Positions 22,750 to 31,866 of a stretch of 64,000 bases of DNA are shown here, piece after piece (within the stretch, counting starts at the first letter, position 1; every line of letters begins with the position of its first letter). Origin of the DNA: Candidatus Zipacnadia bacterium. GTDB taxonomy: Bacteria > Armatimonadota > Zipacnadia > Zipacnadales > UBA5352. The DNA lies in the NCBI GenBank assembly GCA_029821635.1, contig JALGSW010000011.1, forward strand, positions 1 to 64,000. The letters run 5' to 3'. The notes below the pieces were generated by a model, which did no database searches, was not told the DNA's origin, and saw only the letters and a program-made list of their open reading frames with translations. The translations under genes and the position numbers were made by a program.

Positions 22750-23007
22750 ATGAGCGAGAAGCCGCTTCTCCGCGAACTGAAGTACTTCATCCAGCACCAA
22801 GACGAACTCATGGAGCAACATCGCGGCAAAGTCGTCGTGATCCAGGAAGACCGCGTCATCGGGATATACAACTCAGAACTCGAAGCGCTTCGCGACACGT
22901 CGCGCCACCACCCGTGCGGGACATTCATGGTCCAGAGGTGTGAACCTGGGCCGGAATGCTACACGGCCACGTTCTACGGTTCGCGCGCCGTATTTCAGGA
23001 GGCATGA
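22750..23007 (+). CDS. Small soluble protein paired with retropepsin-like gene
   Basis: RBS GGGGAGG (22735-22741) before ATG 22750; MSEKPLLRELKYFIQHQDELMEQHRGKVVVIQEDRVIGIYNSELEALRDTSRHHPCGTFMVQRCEPGPECYTATFYGSRAVF. DUF5678-like by memory. Confidence 0.7.
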   Translation: MSEKPLLRELKYFIQHQDELMEQHRGKVVVIQEDRVIGIYNSELEALRDTSRHHPCGTFMVQRCEPGPECYTATFYGSRAVFQEA

Positions 23008-23014
23008 GCGGGGG

Positions 23015-23560
23015 ATGGAGCTTCTTCCAAGCGGCAAGGTGGCTGCATGCACAGCCAAGCACGAAGGTCGCGTGGCCGTGCTGCGCACGAATGTCAATAT
23101 AGCACCGCCATTTGACTACGAAACTGAAACACCTCCCGAAGTACCGGGTGACTATTGCGTCGCCATCTGGGACACGGGCGCGACCAACACTGTCATAGCA
23201 GCCACGGTCGCAGAAAGGCTCAGTCTCCCCCAGATCGGGCTGATCAAGTGTCAGACCGTCAATGGAGAGCGCGATAGCGCCGTGTATCTCGTCAGTCTGT
23301 TCTTACCGAACAGGCTGTGTCTGCCTGCGGTAAGGGTCTGCGAGGGTGACATCTTCGGTGCCGATGTGCTTATCGGGATGGACGTCATCGGGAGCGGCGA
23401 CTTCGCCGTGACGCACTATGAAGGCAATACCGTCATGTCATTCCGTATACCATCCAAGAAGTGCATCGACTTCGTCGTAGAGGAGTACGCGGGGACGCCC
23501 CGGAATGATCCCTGCCCCTGTGGGAGCGGGAAGAAGTACAAGCAGTGCTGCCTGCAGTAG
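23015..23560 (+). CDS. Retropepsin-like aspartic protease with C-terminal SEC-C zinc motif
   Basis: AIWDTGATNTVIAATVAERL active-site-like motif, ADVLIGMDVIG flap/psi motif, C-terminal NDPCPCGSGKKYKQCC SEC-C motif. Confidence 0.8.
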   Translation: MELLPSGKVAACTAKHEGRVAVLRTNVNIAPPFDYETETPPEVPGDYCVAIWDTGATNTVIAATVAERLSLPQIGLIKCQTVNGERDSAVYLVSLFLPNRLCLPAVRVCEGDIFGADVLIGMDVIGSGDFAVTHYEGNTVMSFRIPSKKCIDFVVEEYAGTPRNDPCPCGSGKKYKQCCLQ

Positions 23561-23629
23561 ACCGTGTCGAGTGACACGCGGCGCGAACGGTTCTCGCCCC
23601 TCCGCACGACGACGGCGTCGCGTCCGCCC

Positions 23630-24760
23630 TCACGTCCCCGCGCCAAGCACCTCCGCGAGCCACGGCACGGCCACGGTCGGCTTGAAGCTGTGCGCCGGTA
23701 CGTCCACGTTCGCCCAGTCCGCGAGATAGTCGGCCATCGACAGCCCCTCGGGGATCGGCTCGCCATCGTGCGGACGGGCCGCCGGGTCGGCATACTTCGG
23801 GTAGTAGGCCACGCCGAAGCGATCCTCGACGCCCTGCGCACGAAAGGCCTCACGCACGCGCTCGATGTGCACCGTGCGCCCGCCCTCGGTGATGAGCAGC
23901 GGCCGGGGCGCGATGGACGCCATCAGGTCCGGGTAGTCGAACCATGTGAGCAAGTCCGGGATGTACTGCCAGATCGCGACCCACTCGAGGTTGATCGCGA
24001 TCGAGCGCTCGCGGAAATCACAGGTGAAGTCGTTCCAGACGACCGCCGCGATCTCCGGCTCGAGAACCGCCAGCAGCAGCGCAGGCTTGGCGCCGAGGGA
24101 GTGGCCGCTGGTGGCGATGCGCGTGCTATCGATGAACGGCCGGCTGCGCGCCCACTGCAGAACCTGCAGCTTCTCGAAGACCGACACTCCCTCGTAGCTG
24201 CGCCCCAGCCACAGGAGTTGCATGGCGACCTCCGCGCGGTTGGCCCCGAACTCGGTCGCGCGTCCTCCCATGCAGGGGTTCTCGGCGGCGATTGCGACCA
24301 TCCCCGCACGCGCATAGTGCAGCGCCATGCGATTGGCATCCCAGTGGCGATCGTCGGAGGCAGGTTCGGGCTCCCCCGCGAGGCCAACGTTCGTCCGTGA
24401 GGAGCCGGGGAAGCACAGAACCGCCGGCGCGGGTGTTGGGATGTCCTCGGGGATCAGCACGAGGAACGGCACCACGCTGCGCGACTCGGGGTAGACTTCC
24501 CAGCGCTGCAGTTCGTAGCCATCACGCGGCTCTGCGGAGATCATGCGCGGCTCAGGCTGCTCCGCCACCTCCGGGAAGCGCACCAGCTCGAGGAGCTTCT
24601 CCCGCACGGCCTCGCGCCACGCGGGCATCTCCTCTACAGGCATCAGCGGATCGTAGCGCAACGCGGGCTGGAGGTCCTTCGTCATCGCGTGGACGAAGCC
24701 GGCGGTCGATGCGAAACGACCGTCGGGGCGGCCGGATCGGTAGACACTGCGCTCGTTCAT
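23630..24760 (-). CDS. Alpha/beta hydrolase (acetyl-xylan-esterase / dienelactone hydrolase-like)
   Basis: PAPAVLCFPGSSRTNVG, ATSGHSLGAKPALLLAVLEPEIAAVVWNDF nucleophile elbow GHSLG, late His region. Confidence 0.75.
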   Translation of the reverse strand: MNERSVYRSGRPDGRFASTAGFVHAMTKDLQPALRYDPLMPVEEMPAWREAVREKLLELVRFPEVAEQPEPRMISAEPRDGYELQRWEVYPESRSVVPFLVLIPEDIPTPAPAVLCFPGSSRTNVGLAGEPEPASDDRHWDANRMALHYARAGMVAIAAENPCMGGRATEFGANRAEVAMQLLWLGRSYEGVSVFEKLQVLQWARSRPFIDSTRIATSGHSLGAKPALLLAVLEPEIAAVVWNDFTCDFRERSIAINLEWVAIWQYIPDLLTWFDYPDLMASIAPRPLLITEGGRTVHIERVREAFRAQGVEDRFGVAYYPKYADPAARPHDGEPIPEGLSMADYLADWANVDVPAHSFKPTVAVPWLAEVLGAGT

Positions 24761-25245
24761 TCAGCCAACTCCTCGAGGTCGCGGGACTCGTCGGTGAGAA
24801 CTTCCGCGGGGATCTGCTTCGCGGCTTTGATGATCTCGGCAATCGCCTTCGTGCGCTTCCACGGGATGCCGAGGGTGAATGCGGCCATGACGCGGTCGTC
24901 CACGGGCCACGCGCCGGTGGCGATCAGCAGGTTCTCGAAGCCCATTGCGTGCTTCCTGCTGGAGACCTCGCGGGCGTCGAGGTCAACGGACTTCACCCGG
25001 GTGTTGAGCAGGACCTCGATGCCGTTGTCCTCGTAGAAGCCGGGATCGTTGATGAAGACCTCGGCCTCCTGCTTCTCCCCGCGCATGAGGCCTTTGGAGA
25101 GCGGCGGGCGCTCGTAAGGCAGGTCCTCGTCCATCGAGACGGTGCAGACCTCGCCGGGCTCGACGCCCTGCTTGACCATCACCCCGGCGGCGTGGCCTGC
25201 GACCATGCCGCCGCCAAGGATGACATGCGTGAAGCGATCCCCCAT
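24757..25245 (-). pseudogene. FAD-dependent ferredoxin/pyridine-nucleotide reductase with large internal deletion
   Basis: N-terminal FAD domain (VILGGGMVAGHAAGVMVKQG...LPYERPPLSKGLMRG...LLIATGAWP) runs directly into a tail DDRVMAAFTLG...LTDESRDLEELAE*; only 162 aa; lacks NAD-binding domain. Confidence 0.65.
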
Positions 25246-25347
25246 CGAAGGGCCCTCCCTTCAGGACTACGGACGCCTTCGGGAGGAGAGATTCGCGGGG
25301 CGGCGCCGAGGGTCCTGCCGCGCGGTCGGTGCGCAGCTCCGGACCTG

Positions 25348-27498
25348 CTACATCTCGTTCGCGTCGGCACTCAGGCGCGCGATCGCATCCTGCAGCGCCC
25401 GGCGCGCGGCGGCCATCTCGTCGATCTGCTCATCCATGCGCCGGAACTCGTTCCCCCGCTCGCTGAGTGCCTCCGCCCGCGCGATGGCCTCCTCCGCCCC
25501 GGCGACCGCCGCCCGATCGTCGCACGCGGCCATCAGCGCGCGGAGGATCGCCACGTACTCGTAGTCCTCGATGCCATCGCGCAGCATCTCCAGCCGGATC
25601 GACGTGACCGGGCGGGCGCTTGCGGAGCCCTCATGCGCCCCCGGGTAGAACGCCGTCGCGCTCCAATTGTCGCGGTGGTGCTCGACCCACGGGTCCTCGC
25701 CGCGATAGGCATTGATGCCCCACGAGTAGGCGCCCGTGAAGTGCCGCCGCACCGATTCGAGGCCGTAGCTCATGCGCACGGAGAGCGGCGACTTGCCCAG
25801 TTGCAGGTCGACATTCCCCCAGCGCCAGAACTCGTCGCCCGCCGCGAGCCGCCGCGCGATGACGCTCGGCGGGGAGTACTCGGCGAGGTAGATGTTCACG
25901 ACGCCCTCGATGCGCTCGTTGACCGGGAGGGCGGCCAGGATCGGGATGCTCTCGGTCTCGCCGCGGATGAGCCCGGCGAGGTATTTCACGTGCTCGAAGA
26001 CCTCCACGTTCCCCCAGTTCTCGTCCCAGATGTAGATGAACGCGCGGTCCTCCCAGCCGTTCTCGCGCACCCACGCGATGTTCTTCGCCACGTGCTCGAC
26101 GTACGCGGTACGGTGCTCCTCGGTGCCGATCTCCGCGTCGCCGTAGCGCGTCGGCTCGGGCCCGTGGCCGCCGACGCCGTTGATCTTGATCGCGTTCTGC
26201 CCGAGTTCCTCGATCCGCCAGGCGCGCTGCTCGGCGTTCGAGTACCACATGTTCGCGTCATACTGCTTGCGCTTCGCCAGCTCCTCGATCAGCGGCTGCG
26301 GGTCGTACTCGCGCGGCCCCCAGAGCTGCTGGTTCGTGCGGAAGGTCGGGCTCTGCGGCAGCGCGAAGCCCAGCACCTCGACCTCCAGCGGCACCGCCAC
26401 GGACGCCTGCACCGCGCCGTCCAGCGCCAGCGTGAACTCCCCCGCGTACACGCCCGGCTCGGCGTCGCGCGGCGCCATGAGTGTCACCCACAGGTGGGCG
26501 CTGCCCGCGCCGGCCACGCTGACTTCGCGATCCCACGACAGCGCGTCCGGCCAGCCCATCTCGACCGGGAAGCCCAGCCTGGTCACGAGCGGGATGAAGC
26601 GCACGGGATGCCAGTACGCGGCGTCCGCGGGCAGCGTCTCCCCACCGGGGCCTGTCAGCGCCGCGGGTGCCAGCGTCACGGTCGTCTCCCCATCGCCCTC
26701 GACCGCCGCGATCAGCTCGAACGACTCCGCCTCCCCGGCGGCAAGGCGCAGGCGCACCGCGTCGCCGGTCGCCTCAGGCGGCGTGCTGTCCTCCAGCGCA
26801 GGGGCGTAGCCGGGCGTCTGCCAGACAGTCAGACCGCCTGACCGATGCAGCGTGAAGCGCTGCTCGCCCGAGTACTCGCGCGGCGCCCCCTCCTGCGCGG
26901 CGAGCGCGCGGGTGGGCTCGGCGTCCCCGCCGGTGGCGATGCGCAGGTCGTCGAGGAAGACCGAGTACTCCGGGGACAGCCCTCCGGCCAGCTCCGCGCC
27001 CACCTCGCAGCGGGCGGCGATGCGAATGCCCGTCAGCGTCCCGCCCTCGGCCTCGGCTCCGAACTGGTCGAGCCGCGCCACGAGGCGGTCCCACTGCCCG
27101 ACGGAGCGCCTGCCGACGGGGCCGGTGCGCGAGTAGACCGGCTTCGCCACGCCGTCGATGACGAGCATCAGGTTCATCTGGCCGACCGGCCCTTCGCCGC
27201 GCCAGGCGGCGGAGAGCCAGACCGGCTGGTCCAGCGCGATCGGCTGGTCGAGGGTCAGCTCGCAGATGTTCCACATGCGCGTGCCGACCATCTGCAGGCA
27301 GCGCCCGCCCGCGAACGGAGCGACCGCGTCCTCCCCGACCACCGCCACGCTGGTCCGATCGGCGCGGTTCGCGGGCACCGCCCACCCGCCGGCCCGTCCG
27401 TCCTCGAAGTCGTGCTGGTAGATGACCTCCGCTCTGACCGCACCGGCGCTCAGGATTGCCGTCAGTAGAGCCGCCACCGTCAACGCACGCACACGCAC
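25348..27498 (-). CDS. Secreted DUF4091-type (glycoside hydrolase-like) protein
   Basis: Signal peptide; jelly-roll N-terminus, APRDAEPGVYAGEFTLALDGA, TIM-like region, C-terminal ARPVTSIRLEMLRDGIEDYEYVAILRAL. Confidence 0.72.
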   Translation of the reverse strand: MRVRALTVAALLTAILSAGAVRAEVIYQHDFEDGRAGGWAVPANRADRTSVAVVGEDAVAPFAGGRCLQMVGTRMWNICELTLDQPIALDQPVWLSAAWRGEGPVGQMNLMLVIDGVAKPVYSRTGPVGRRSVGQWDRLVARLDQFGAEAEGGTLTGIRIAARCEVGAELAGGLSPEYSVFLDDLRIATGGDAEPTRALAAQEGAPREYSGEQRFTLHRSGGLTVWQTPGYAPALEDSTPPEATGDAVRLRLAAGEAESFELIAAVEGDGETTVTLAPAALTGPGGETLPADAAYWHPVRFIPLVTRLGFPVEMGWPDALSWDREVSVAGAGSAHLWVTLMAPRDAEPGVYAGEFTLALDGAVQASVAVPLEVEVLGFALPQSPTFRTNQQLWGPREYDPQPLIEELAKRKQYDANMWYSNAEQRAWRIEELGQNAIKINGVGGHGPEPTRYGDAEIGTEEHRTAYVEHVAKNIAWVRENGWEDRAFIYIWDENWGNVEVFEHVKYLAGLIRGETESIPILAALPVNERIEGVVNIYLAEYSPPSVIARRLAAGDEFWRWGNVDLQLGKSPLSVRMSYGLESVRRHFTGAYSWGINAYRGEDPWVEHHRDNWSATAFYPGAHEGSASARPVTSIRLEMLRDGIEDYEYVAILRALMAACDDRAAVAGAEEAIARAEALSERGNEFRRMDEQIDEMAAARRALQDAIARLSADANEM

Positions 27499-27570
27499 CG
27501 CTCCTCAGTCCTTTGACGCCCGTTCCTCGTTGTCTTCGCCGTACACCTTCCCAGCCGTTGCCGCCGCCGT

Positions 27571-27625
27571 TTCCTGTTCAGGCGCGACAGCGCCTGATCC
27601 TGTCGGGCGAAGCCCGAATCCTGTT
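27571..27625 (-). repeat. Hairpin/ACAGGA element, copy A
   Basis: Plus strand TTTCCTGTT-CAGGCGCgacaGCGCCTG-ATCCTGT-CGGGCgaaGCCCG-AATCCTGTT. Confidence 0.75.
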
Positions 27626-27661
27626 GAACAAGCCGTCGCCGTTGCCGTCGCCGTCGCCCGC

Positions 27662-28630
27662 CTACTCAATCCTCCGGTAGTCGATCAGGAGCTGCTTGAG
27701 CTGCCAGACCATCGCCTGCGGGAGCTGGCCGCCCTGCTCGATGAACGTGATGAGGATGTCCAGCCGATCGTTGACCTGCTTGAGCTCGGCGGTGGAAGCC
27801 TGACCGCCAGCCACGGCGTCGCCGGCGGTGAGCCCGCGGATCACGAAGTCCGAGCTACCGGCCGCGTCGAAGACCAGCCGGTCCACCTGCGCGAGGTCGA
27901 TGTCGCTCAGATAGAAGAGCACCGGCTGCACGCGCCCGCTGACCAGCGCGGTGAAGCGCTTCAGTTCGCGGCCGTTCGCGTCCTTCGCGACCAGGCCGAG
28001 TGCCTCCGCGTTGTCCAGGCCGTAGTCGCCCTGCGCGATCTTCGCCGCGTAGACGATGATTTTGCGCGAGGTGGGCGCGGTGATCTGCGGAGGGTTGCCG
28101 CCGGCGATCCGCTTGACCCTGAGCAGCCCTTCGGCGAGGGTGGCGCCGCTGAGGACGCCGGCGCTCGTCAGGCCGCTCGGCGGCACGTACATCGCCGGGA
28201 GCTCGGCGCCGGCAACCAGCCGCGTGACGACCAGCTCCATGCCATCGGCGGGATGCACCAGCTTCAGGCCCACGACGTGGCGCCACGCGGCGTAACTGGG
28301 CTCGAAGGCCACCTCGTGCTGCTTCATATCGGCGTCCACGCGGGCGCTGACGGTCTCCTGCGCGCCGTCATCGTAGATGAGCGTGAGGTTCGTCAGCACG
28401 CCCTGACGCCGCTGGGCGGTCGTGCGGGCGCTCATGCCCAGCGCGCCAATCTCCATGTTCACGACCGCCTGCACGGCGCTCTCGTTGCGCAGGAGCAGGT
28501 GATCGCCGGCCACGTTGCTGCTTCCGTCCACGACTCGCCAGGCGTTCATGGGGATGTCGGTGATGGTTACGGCGTGGGCACAGCCCGCTACCACCGCGAT
28601 GACGGCAATGCAGAGGGTCACTCTTCGCAT
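27662..28630 (-). CDS. Secreted protein of unknown function
   Basis: 322-aa ORF with signal peptide MRRVTLCIAVIAVVAGCAHAVTI; no recognised domain. Confidence 0.6.
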   Translation of the reverse strand: MRRVTLCIAVIAVVAGCAHAVTITDIPMNAWRVVDGSSNVAGDHLLLRNESAVQAVVNMEIGALGMSARTTAQRRQGVLTNLTLIYDDGAQETVSARVDADMKQHEVAFEPSYAAWRHVVGLKLVHPADGMELVVTRLVAGAELPAMYVPPSGLTSAGVLSGATLAEGLLRVKRIAGGNPPQITAPTSRKIIVYAAKIAQGDYGLDNAEALGLVAKDANGRELKRFTALVSGRVQPVLFYLSDIDLAQVDRLVFDAAGSSDFVIRGLTAGDAVAGGQASTAELKQVNDRLDILITFIEQGGQLPQAMVWQLKQLLIDYRRIE

Positions 28631-28712
28631 GGAAGATCGTCCTTTCGGTATTGGCGGCAGACGGGAATGCCTGCCCCACGAACGGCATGGATGATGGGCT
28701 GGAAAGCCTATG

Positions 28713-30260
28713 CTATGCGTGCGTGATGCGCCTCGGCAGGCGGCTGTCGGTCTCCACGAGCCGCTCCATCAGCCGCACCTGCAGGTCGCGCTTGACCTCT
28801 CGCGCGGCGGGCTCGTCCCACAGGTTCCGCAGCTCGCCGGGGTCCTCCTGCAGGTCAAACAGCTCGCCGAAGGGCTGCCCCGGATACGCGGTGATCTTGT
28901 AGCGCTCCGTCACCAGCGTCCGCAGGCGCAGGCCCATGTGGTCCTCATCGTTCTCGGCGATGACGCTGTCCTGCACGCTCCGCGCCTCGCCGCGCAGGAT
29001 CGGCGTGAGCGAGTTGCCCGGCAGCGCCGGAAGCTGGTTCGAGAGCGCCGGTTCGGGCGGGGTGAACTCGCCCTCAGGCATCGCCACTCCCGCCAGGTCG
29101 AGCATCGTCGGCACGATGTCCAGCCAGCTCGCAAGCCCCTGCGCCTCCATACCGCGCTCAATGCCCGGCCCGGCGAAGATCAGCGGTTGGCGCAGGAGGC
29201 CGTCGAAGTGGAACGGGCCCTTGTTGATGAGCCAGTGGTCGCCCATCATGTCGCCGTGGTCGCACAGGAAGCACACGACCGTATTGTCGCGCAACCCCAG
29301 TCGCTCCAGCGCCGCCATGACGCGCCCGATCTGCGCGTCCACGAAGGAGATCATGCCAAAGGTCATCGCGATGATCTCGCGGAGCTGCTCGTCCTCCATG
29401 AGCGTCGGACTCGTGCGACCCGAACACCAGCGTCCCTGCTCGCAGACCTCGCGGAAGTGCGGCGCGAGGCCATCGAGCTCACCCGCGCGGCGCGTGGGCA
29501 TCGGCACGTCCGCCGGATCGTACATGCTGGCCCACGGCTCGGGCGCGCAGTAGGGATGGTGCGGATCGGGGAACGAGCACCACGCGAAGAACGGCGCGCC
29601 CGCGGGCTGGTCCGCGAGGAACGAGATTGTCCGGTCGGCCACCCACGTGTTGTAGTGCAGCTCGGAGGGGAGCGCCATCGTCCAGGTGCTCTCCGCTCCG
29701 TGCGGCGACGGGCGGCCGGCGTCGGGCCGCATCAGCGCGCGCCCGTGCGGAAGCTGCGCGTCGAGCCAGCGGCCGTAGTCGCCATGCGCGTTGGGCCCGT
29801 GCGAGGTGATCAGTTCGACGCTCTGGAAGCCGTAGTAGGGCGTCGAGACGGCCTTCAGGCGGCCGTCATACCAGAGGGAGCGGGCCTCGGGCCACTCCAG
29901 CGGATCAATGGCTTCGGGCGCGAGCCCCTCTGGCGTGCCGAAGGTGCGCATGTGCAGCTTCCCGACCGAGTGCGTGCGCCAGCCCGCATCGCCGAGGGCC
30001 TCGCCCACGGTCGGGTAGCGCGGATCGAGCGGGATGCCGTTGGTGCGGACCTCGTGCCCGCGAGGCGTCAGGCCAGTGAAGAGCGTGGCGCGGAAGGGCA
30101 TGCACAGCGGGTTGTTGCAGTAGGCGCGATCGAAGCGCACGCCATCGGCCGCCAGCGCGTCGAGGCTCGGGGTCTGCACCACGGGGTTCCCGGCGCAGGC
30201 CATGTGATCGGCGCGCATCTGGTCGACGCAAAAGAAGAGGAAGTTGGGCTGCTCGGACAT
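28713..30260 (-). CDS. Arylsulfatase-family sulfatase
   Basis: NFLFFCVDQMRADHM, CMPFRATLFTGLTP (CxPxR maturation motif), VVCFLCDHGDMMGDHWLINKGPF. Confidence 0.93.
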   Translation of the reverse strand: MSEQPNFLFFCVDQMRADHMACAGNPVVQTPSLDALAADGVRFDRAYCNNPLCMPFRATLFTGLTPRGHEVRTNGIPLDPRYPTVGEALGDAGWRTHSVGKLHMRTFGTPEGLAPEAIDPLEWPEARSLWYDGRLKAVSTPYYGFQSVELITSHGPNAHGDYGRWLDAQLPHGRALMRPDAGRPSPHGAESTWTMALPSELHYNTWVADRTISFLADQPAGAPFFAWCSFPDPHHPYCAPEPWASMYDPADVPMPTRRAGELDGLAPHFREVCEQGRWCSGRTSPTLMEDEQLREIIAMTFGMISFVDAQIGRVMAALERLGLRDNTVVCFLCDHGDMMGDHWLINKGPFHFDGLLRQPLIFAGPGIERGMEAQGLASWLDIVPTMLDLAGVAMPEGEFTPPEPALSNQLPALPGNSLTPILRGEARSVQDSVIAENDEDHMGLRLRTLVTERYKITAYPGQPFGELFDLQEDPGELRNLWDEPAAREVKRDLQVRLMERLVETDSRLPRRITHA

Positions 30261-30289
30261 CGCATGCACTCCCATAACACTCGAACAAA

Positions 30290-30305
30290 TGTTTCACGTG
30301 GAACA
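30290..30305. promoter_or_regulatory. parS-like site 1
   Basis: TGTTTCACGTGGAACA, 15/16 to the parS consensus TGTTTCACGTGAAACA. Confidence 0.7.
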
Positions 30306-30314
30306 TTTCGCGCG

Positions 30315-31859
30315 TCAGTCGATCTCCAGCCCGCTCGCCTGCAAGTCGGCTGCGTCAGCGAACTCCAGTGAGTAGAGTCGGCAGTTCCGGCCGGTGATGC
30401 GCAGACGCACCGTGCGGCCAACCAGCGCTGTGAAGTCGTGCTGGGCGCGATTGCGCAGGTGTGCGAGCCGCCGCACTGAGTTCCCGCACATCGGGCCGCA
30501 GGGACCCGCGCCCGAGAAGCTTGCGATGCCCTCCCCCGCCTCGTCGAGGAACTCGATCTTCACGTGGCCGCCCGCGCTGGTGTCGAAGTTCATCAGCAAG
30601 CGATTTGCGGGCATGGCGAAGGGTCTGGTGACGATCTCCCCGCCGTCCTCGCCGCACTTTTGCGCCACGAACCGGTCAAGCCCTATGCGCGCCACGCCGA
30701 TCGCGCCGAACTGCGGCGGGTAAGGCTTGTGGTGGCCGGAGTGGTCGAGATCGTAGCCCGCGTAGTAGAGCAGCGTCTCATCGCCCATCGGCACCTGCCC
30801 TGCCGCCATGTAGATGCGCTCCGAGTCCCACGCACCGGTCCTGCTGAGGCGAACAAAGGTGCCGGGCAGAAGCGCCCACTCGATGCCGTCGCGACTGGTG
30901 GCGAGCTTCACATCTAACTTGTTCGCGAGGCCGTAGTGATAGAAGGGGCTGGGCATCATGAGGTAGTTGCGCGTCCCGGGCCACTGCAGCACCATCGGGT
31001 TGTAGAGGTCCATCCAGCCCTGGTGCTCGGCCATGTCCCTGCCCGCCGGCGCCGGGTCAAGCACCTTCTGCGGCGCGGGGAAGTCCGTGAAGCTGTCACT
31101 CTCCGAGCGCCCGACGCAGCGGTAGCCGAAGCGCCCGCTGATGCGCCGGTCCTCCACGACGTAGCCCTCGTTGTAGCGCACGTAGGCCACGTATCTGCCC
31201 AGACGGTCGTCCCACATCGCCACATTCTGCGTGTCGGTGTACCACGGCATGATGCTGGCCTGCGGGTAATACTGCCAGTGGATCCCGTCGGGCGAGAACG
31301 CGCCTCGGATTGTCTTGTATGCGGGCACGCCCTCATCGTGCTCCATCAGCGCCCCGTCCGTGATGAGCTTGTAGCGCTCGGCCTCGGGGGCGGTCGGATC
31401 GATGAACACAGTGCCCGCGTAGTGCGAGCCGAGATCCGGCTCGAAGACGATGTTGTTGTCCGTGCTGCCCTCGAACTCCACGACGCCCAGGCTCGGACGC
31501 TCGAAGGTCACGCCATCCGTGGAGGTCGCGAGGCACAGGCGCGGGCGCATGTCCGCCGACTGCGCGCAGTAGTAGAGGCGGATGACGCCGGCATCGTCCA
31601 CGAGCACCGTGTTGTGCCACCACACGGTCCCCTGCTCCCACGGCATCTCGGGTGCCAGCACCGGCTGAGGGTCGCGCACGGCCTCCATGGGCGTGGTCTC
31701 GAAGCCGGACTTCTGCGCAAACAGGTAGTCGTCGTAGAGGAGCCACTTCTGCGTCCCGAGGTCCATCGGCTCGCCTCCATCCTGCGCAGCGCAGGTAACG
31801 ACAAGTAGGAGAAGCGTCGTGACAACGAGTGCATCGAACAAATGTTTCACGTGAAACAT
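30315..31859 (-). CDS. Secreted GH43/GH32-like five-bladed beta-propeller protein
   Basis: KWLLYDDYLFAQKSGFETTPMEAVRDPQPVLAPEMPWEQGTVWWHNTVLVDDAGVIRLYYCAQS..; begins MFHVKHLFD inside the parS-like palindrome. Confidence 0.65.
   Translation of the reverse strand: MFHVKHLFDALVVTTLLLLVVTCAAQDGGEPMDLGTQKWLLYDDYLFAQKSGFETTPMEAVRDPQPVLAPEMPWEQGTVWWHNTVLVDDAGVIRLYYCAQSADMRPRLCLATSTDGVTFERPSLGVVEFEGSTDNNIVFEPDLGSHYAGTVFIDPTAPEAERYKLITDGALMEHDEGVPAYKTIRGAFSPDGIHWQYYPQASIMPWYTDTQNVAMWDDRLGRYVAYVRYNEGYVVEDRRISGRFGYRCVGRSESDSFTDFPAPQKVLDPAPAGRDMAEHQGWMDLYNPMVLQWPGTRNYLMMPSPFYHYGLANKLDVKLATSRDGIEWALLPGTFVRLSRTGAWDSERIYMAAGQVPMGDETLLYYAGYDLDHSGHHKPYPPQFGAIGVARIGLDRFVAQKCGEDGGEIVTRPFAMPANRLLMNFDTSAGGHVKIEFLDEAGEGIASFSGAGPCGPMCGNSVRRLAHLRNRAQHDFTALVGRTVRLRITGRNCRLYSLEFADAADLQASGLEID
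31843..31858. promoter_or_regulatory. parS-like site 2 (perfect 16-bp palindrome)
   Basis: TGTTTCACGTGAAACA exact match to parS consensus. Confidence 0.78.
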
Positions 31860-31866
31860 TCTGCTC

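Noticed and set aside
24292-26841. 849-aa plus-strand ORF
   Set aside because: Shadow ORF opposite the esterase, reductase fragment and DUF4091 genes; composition artefact.
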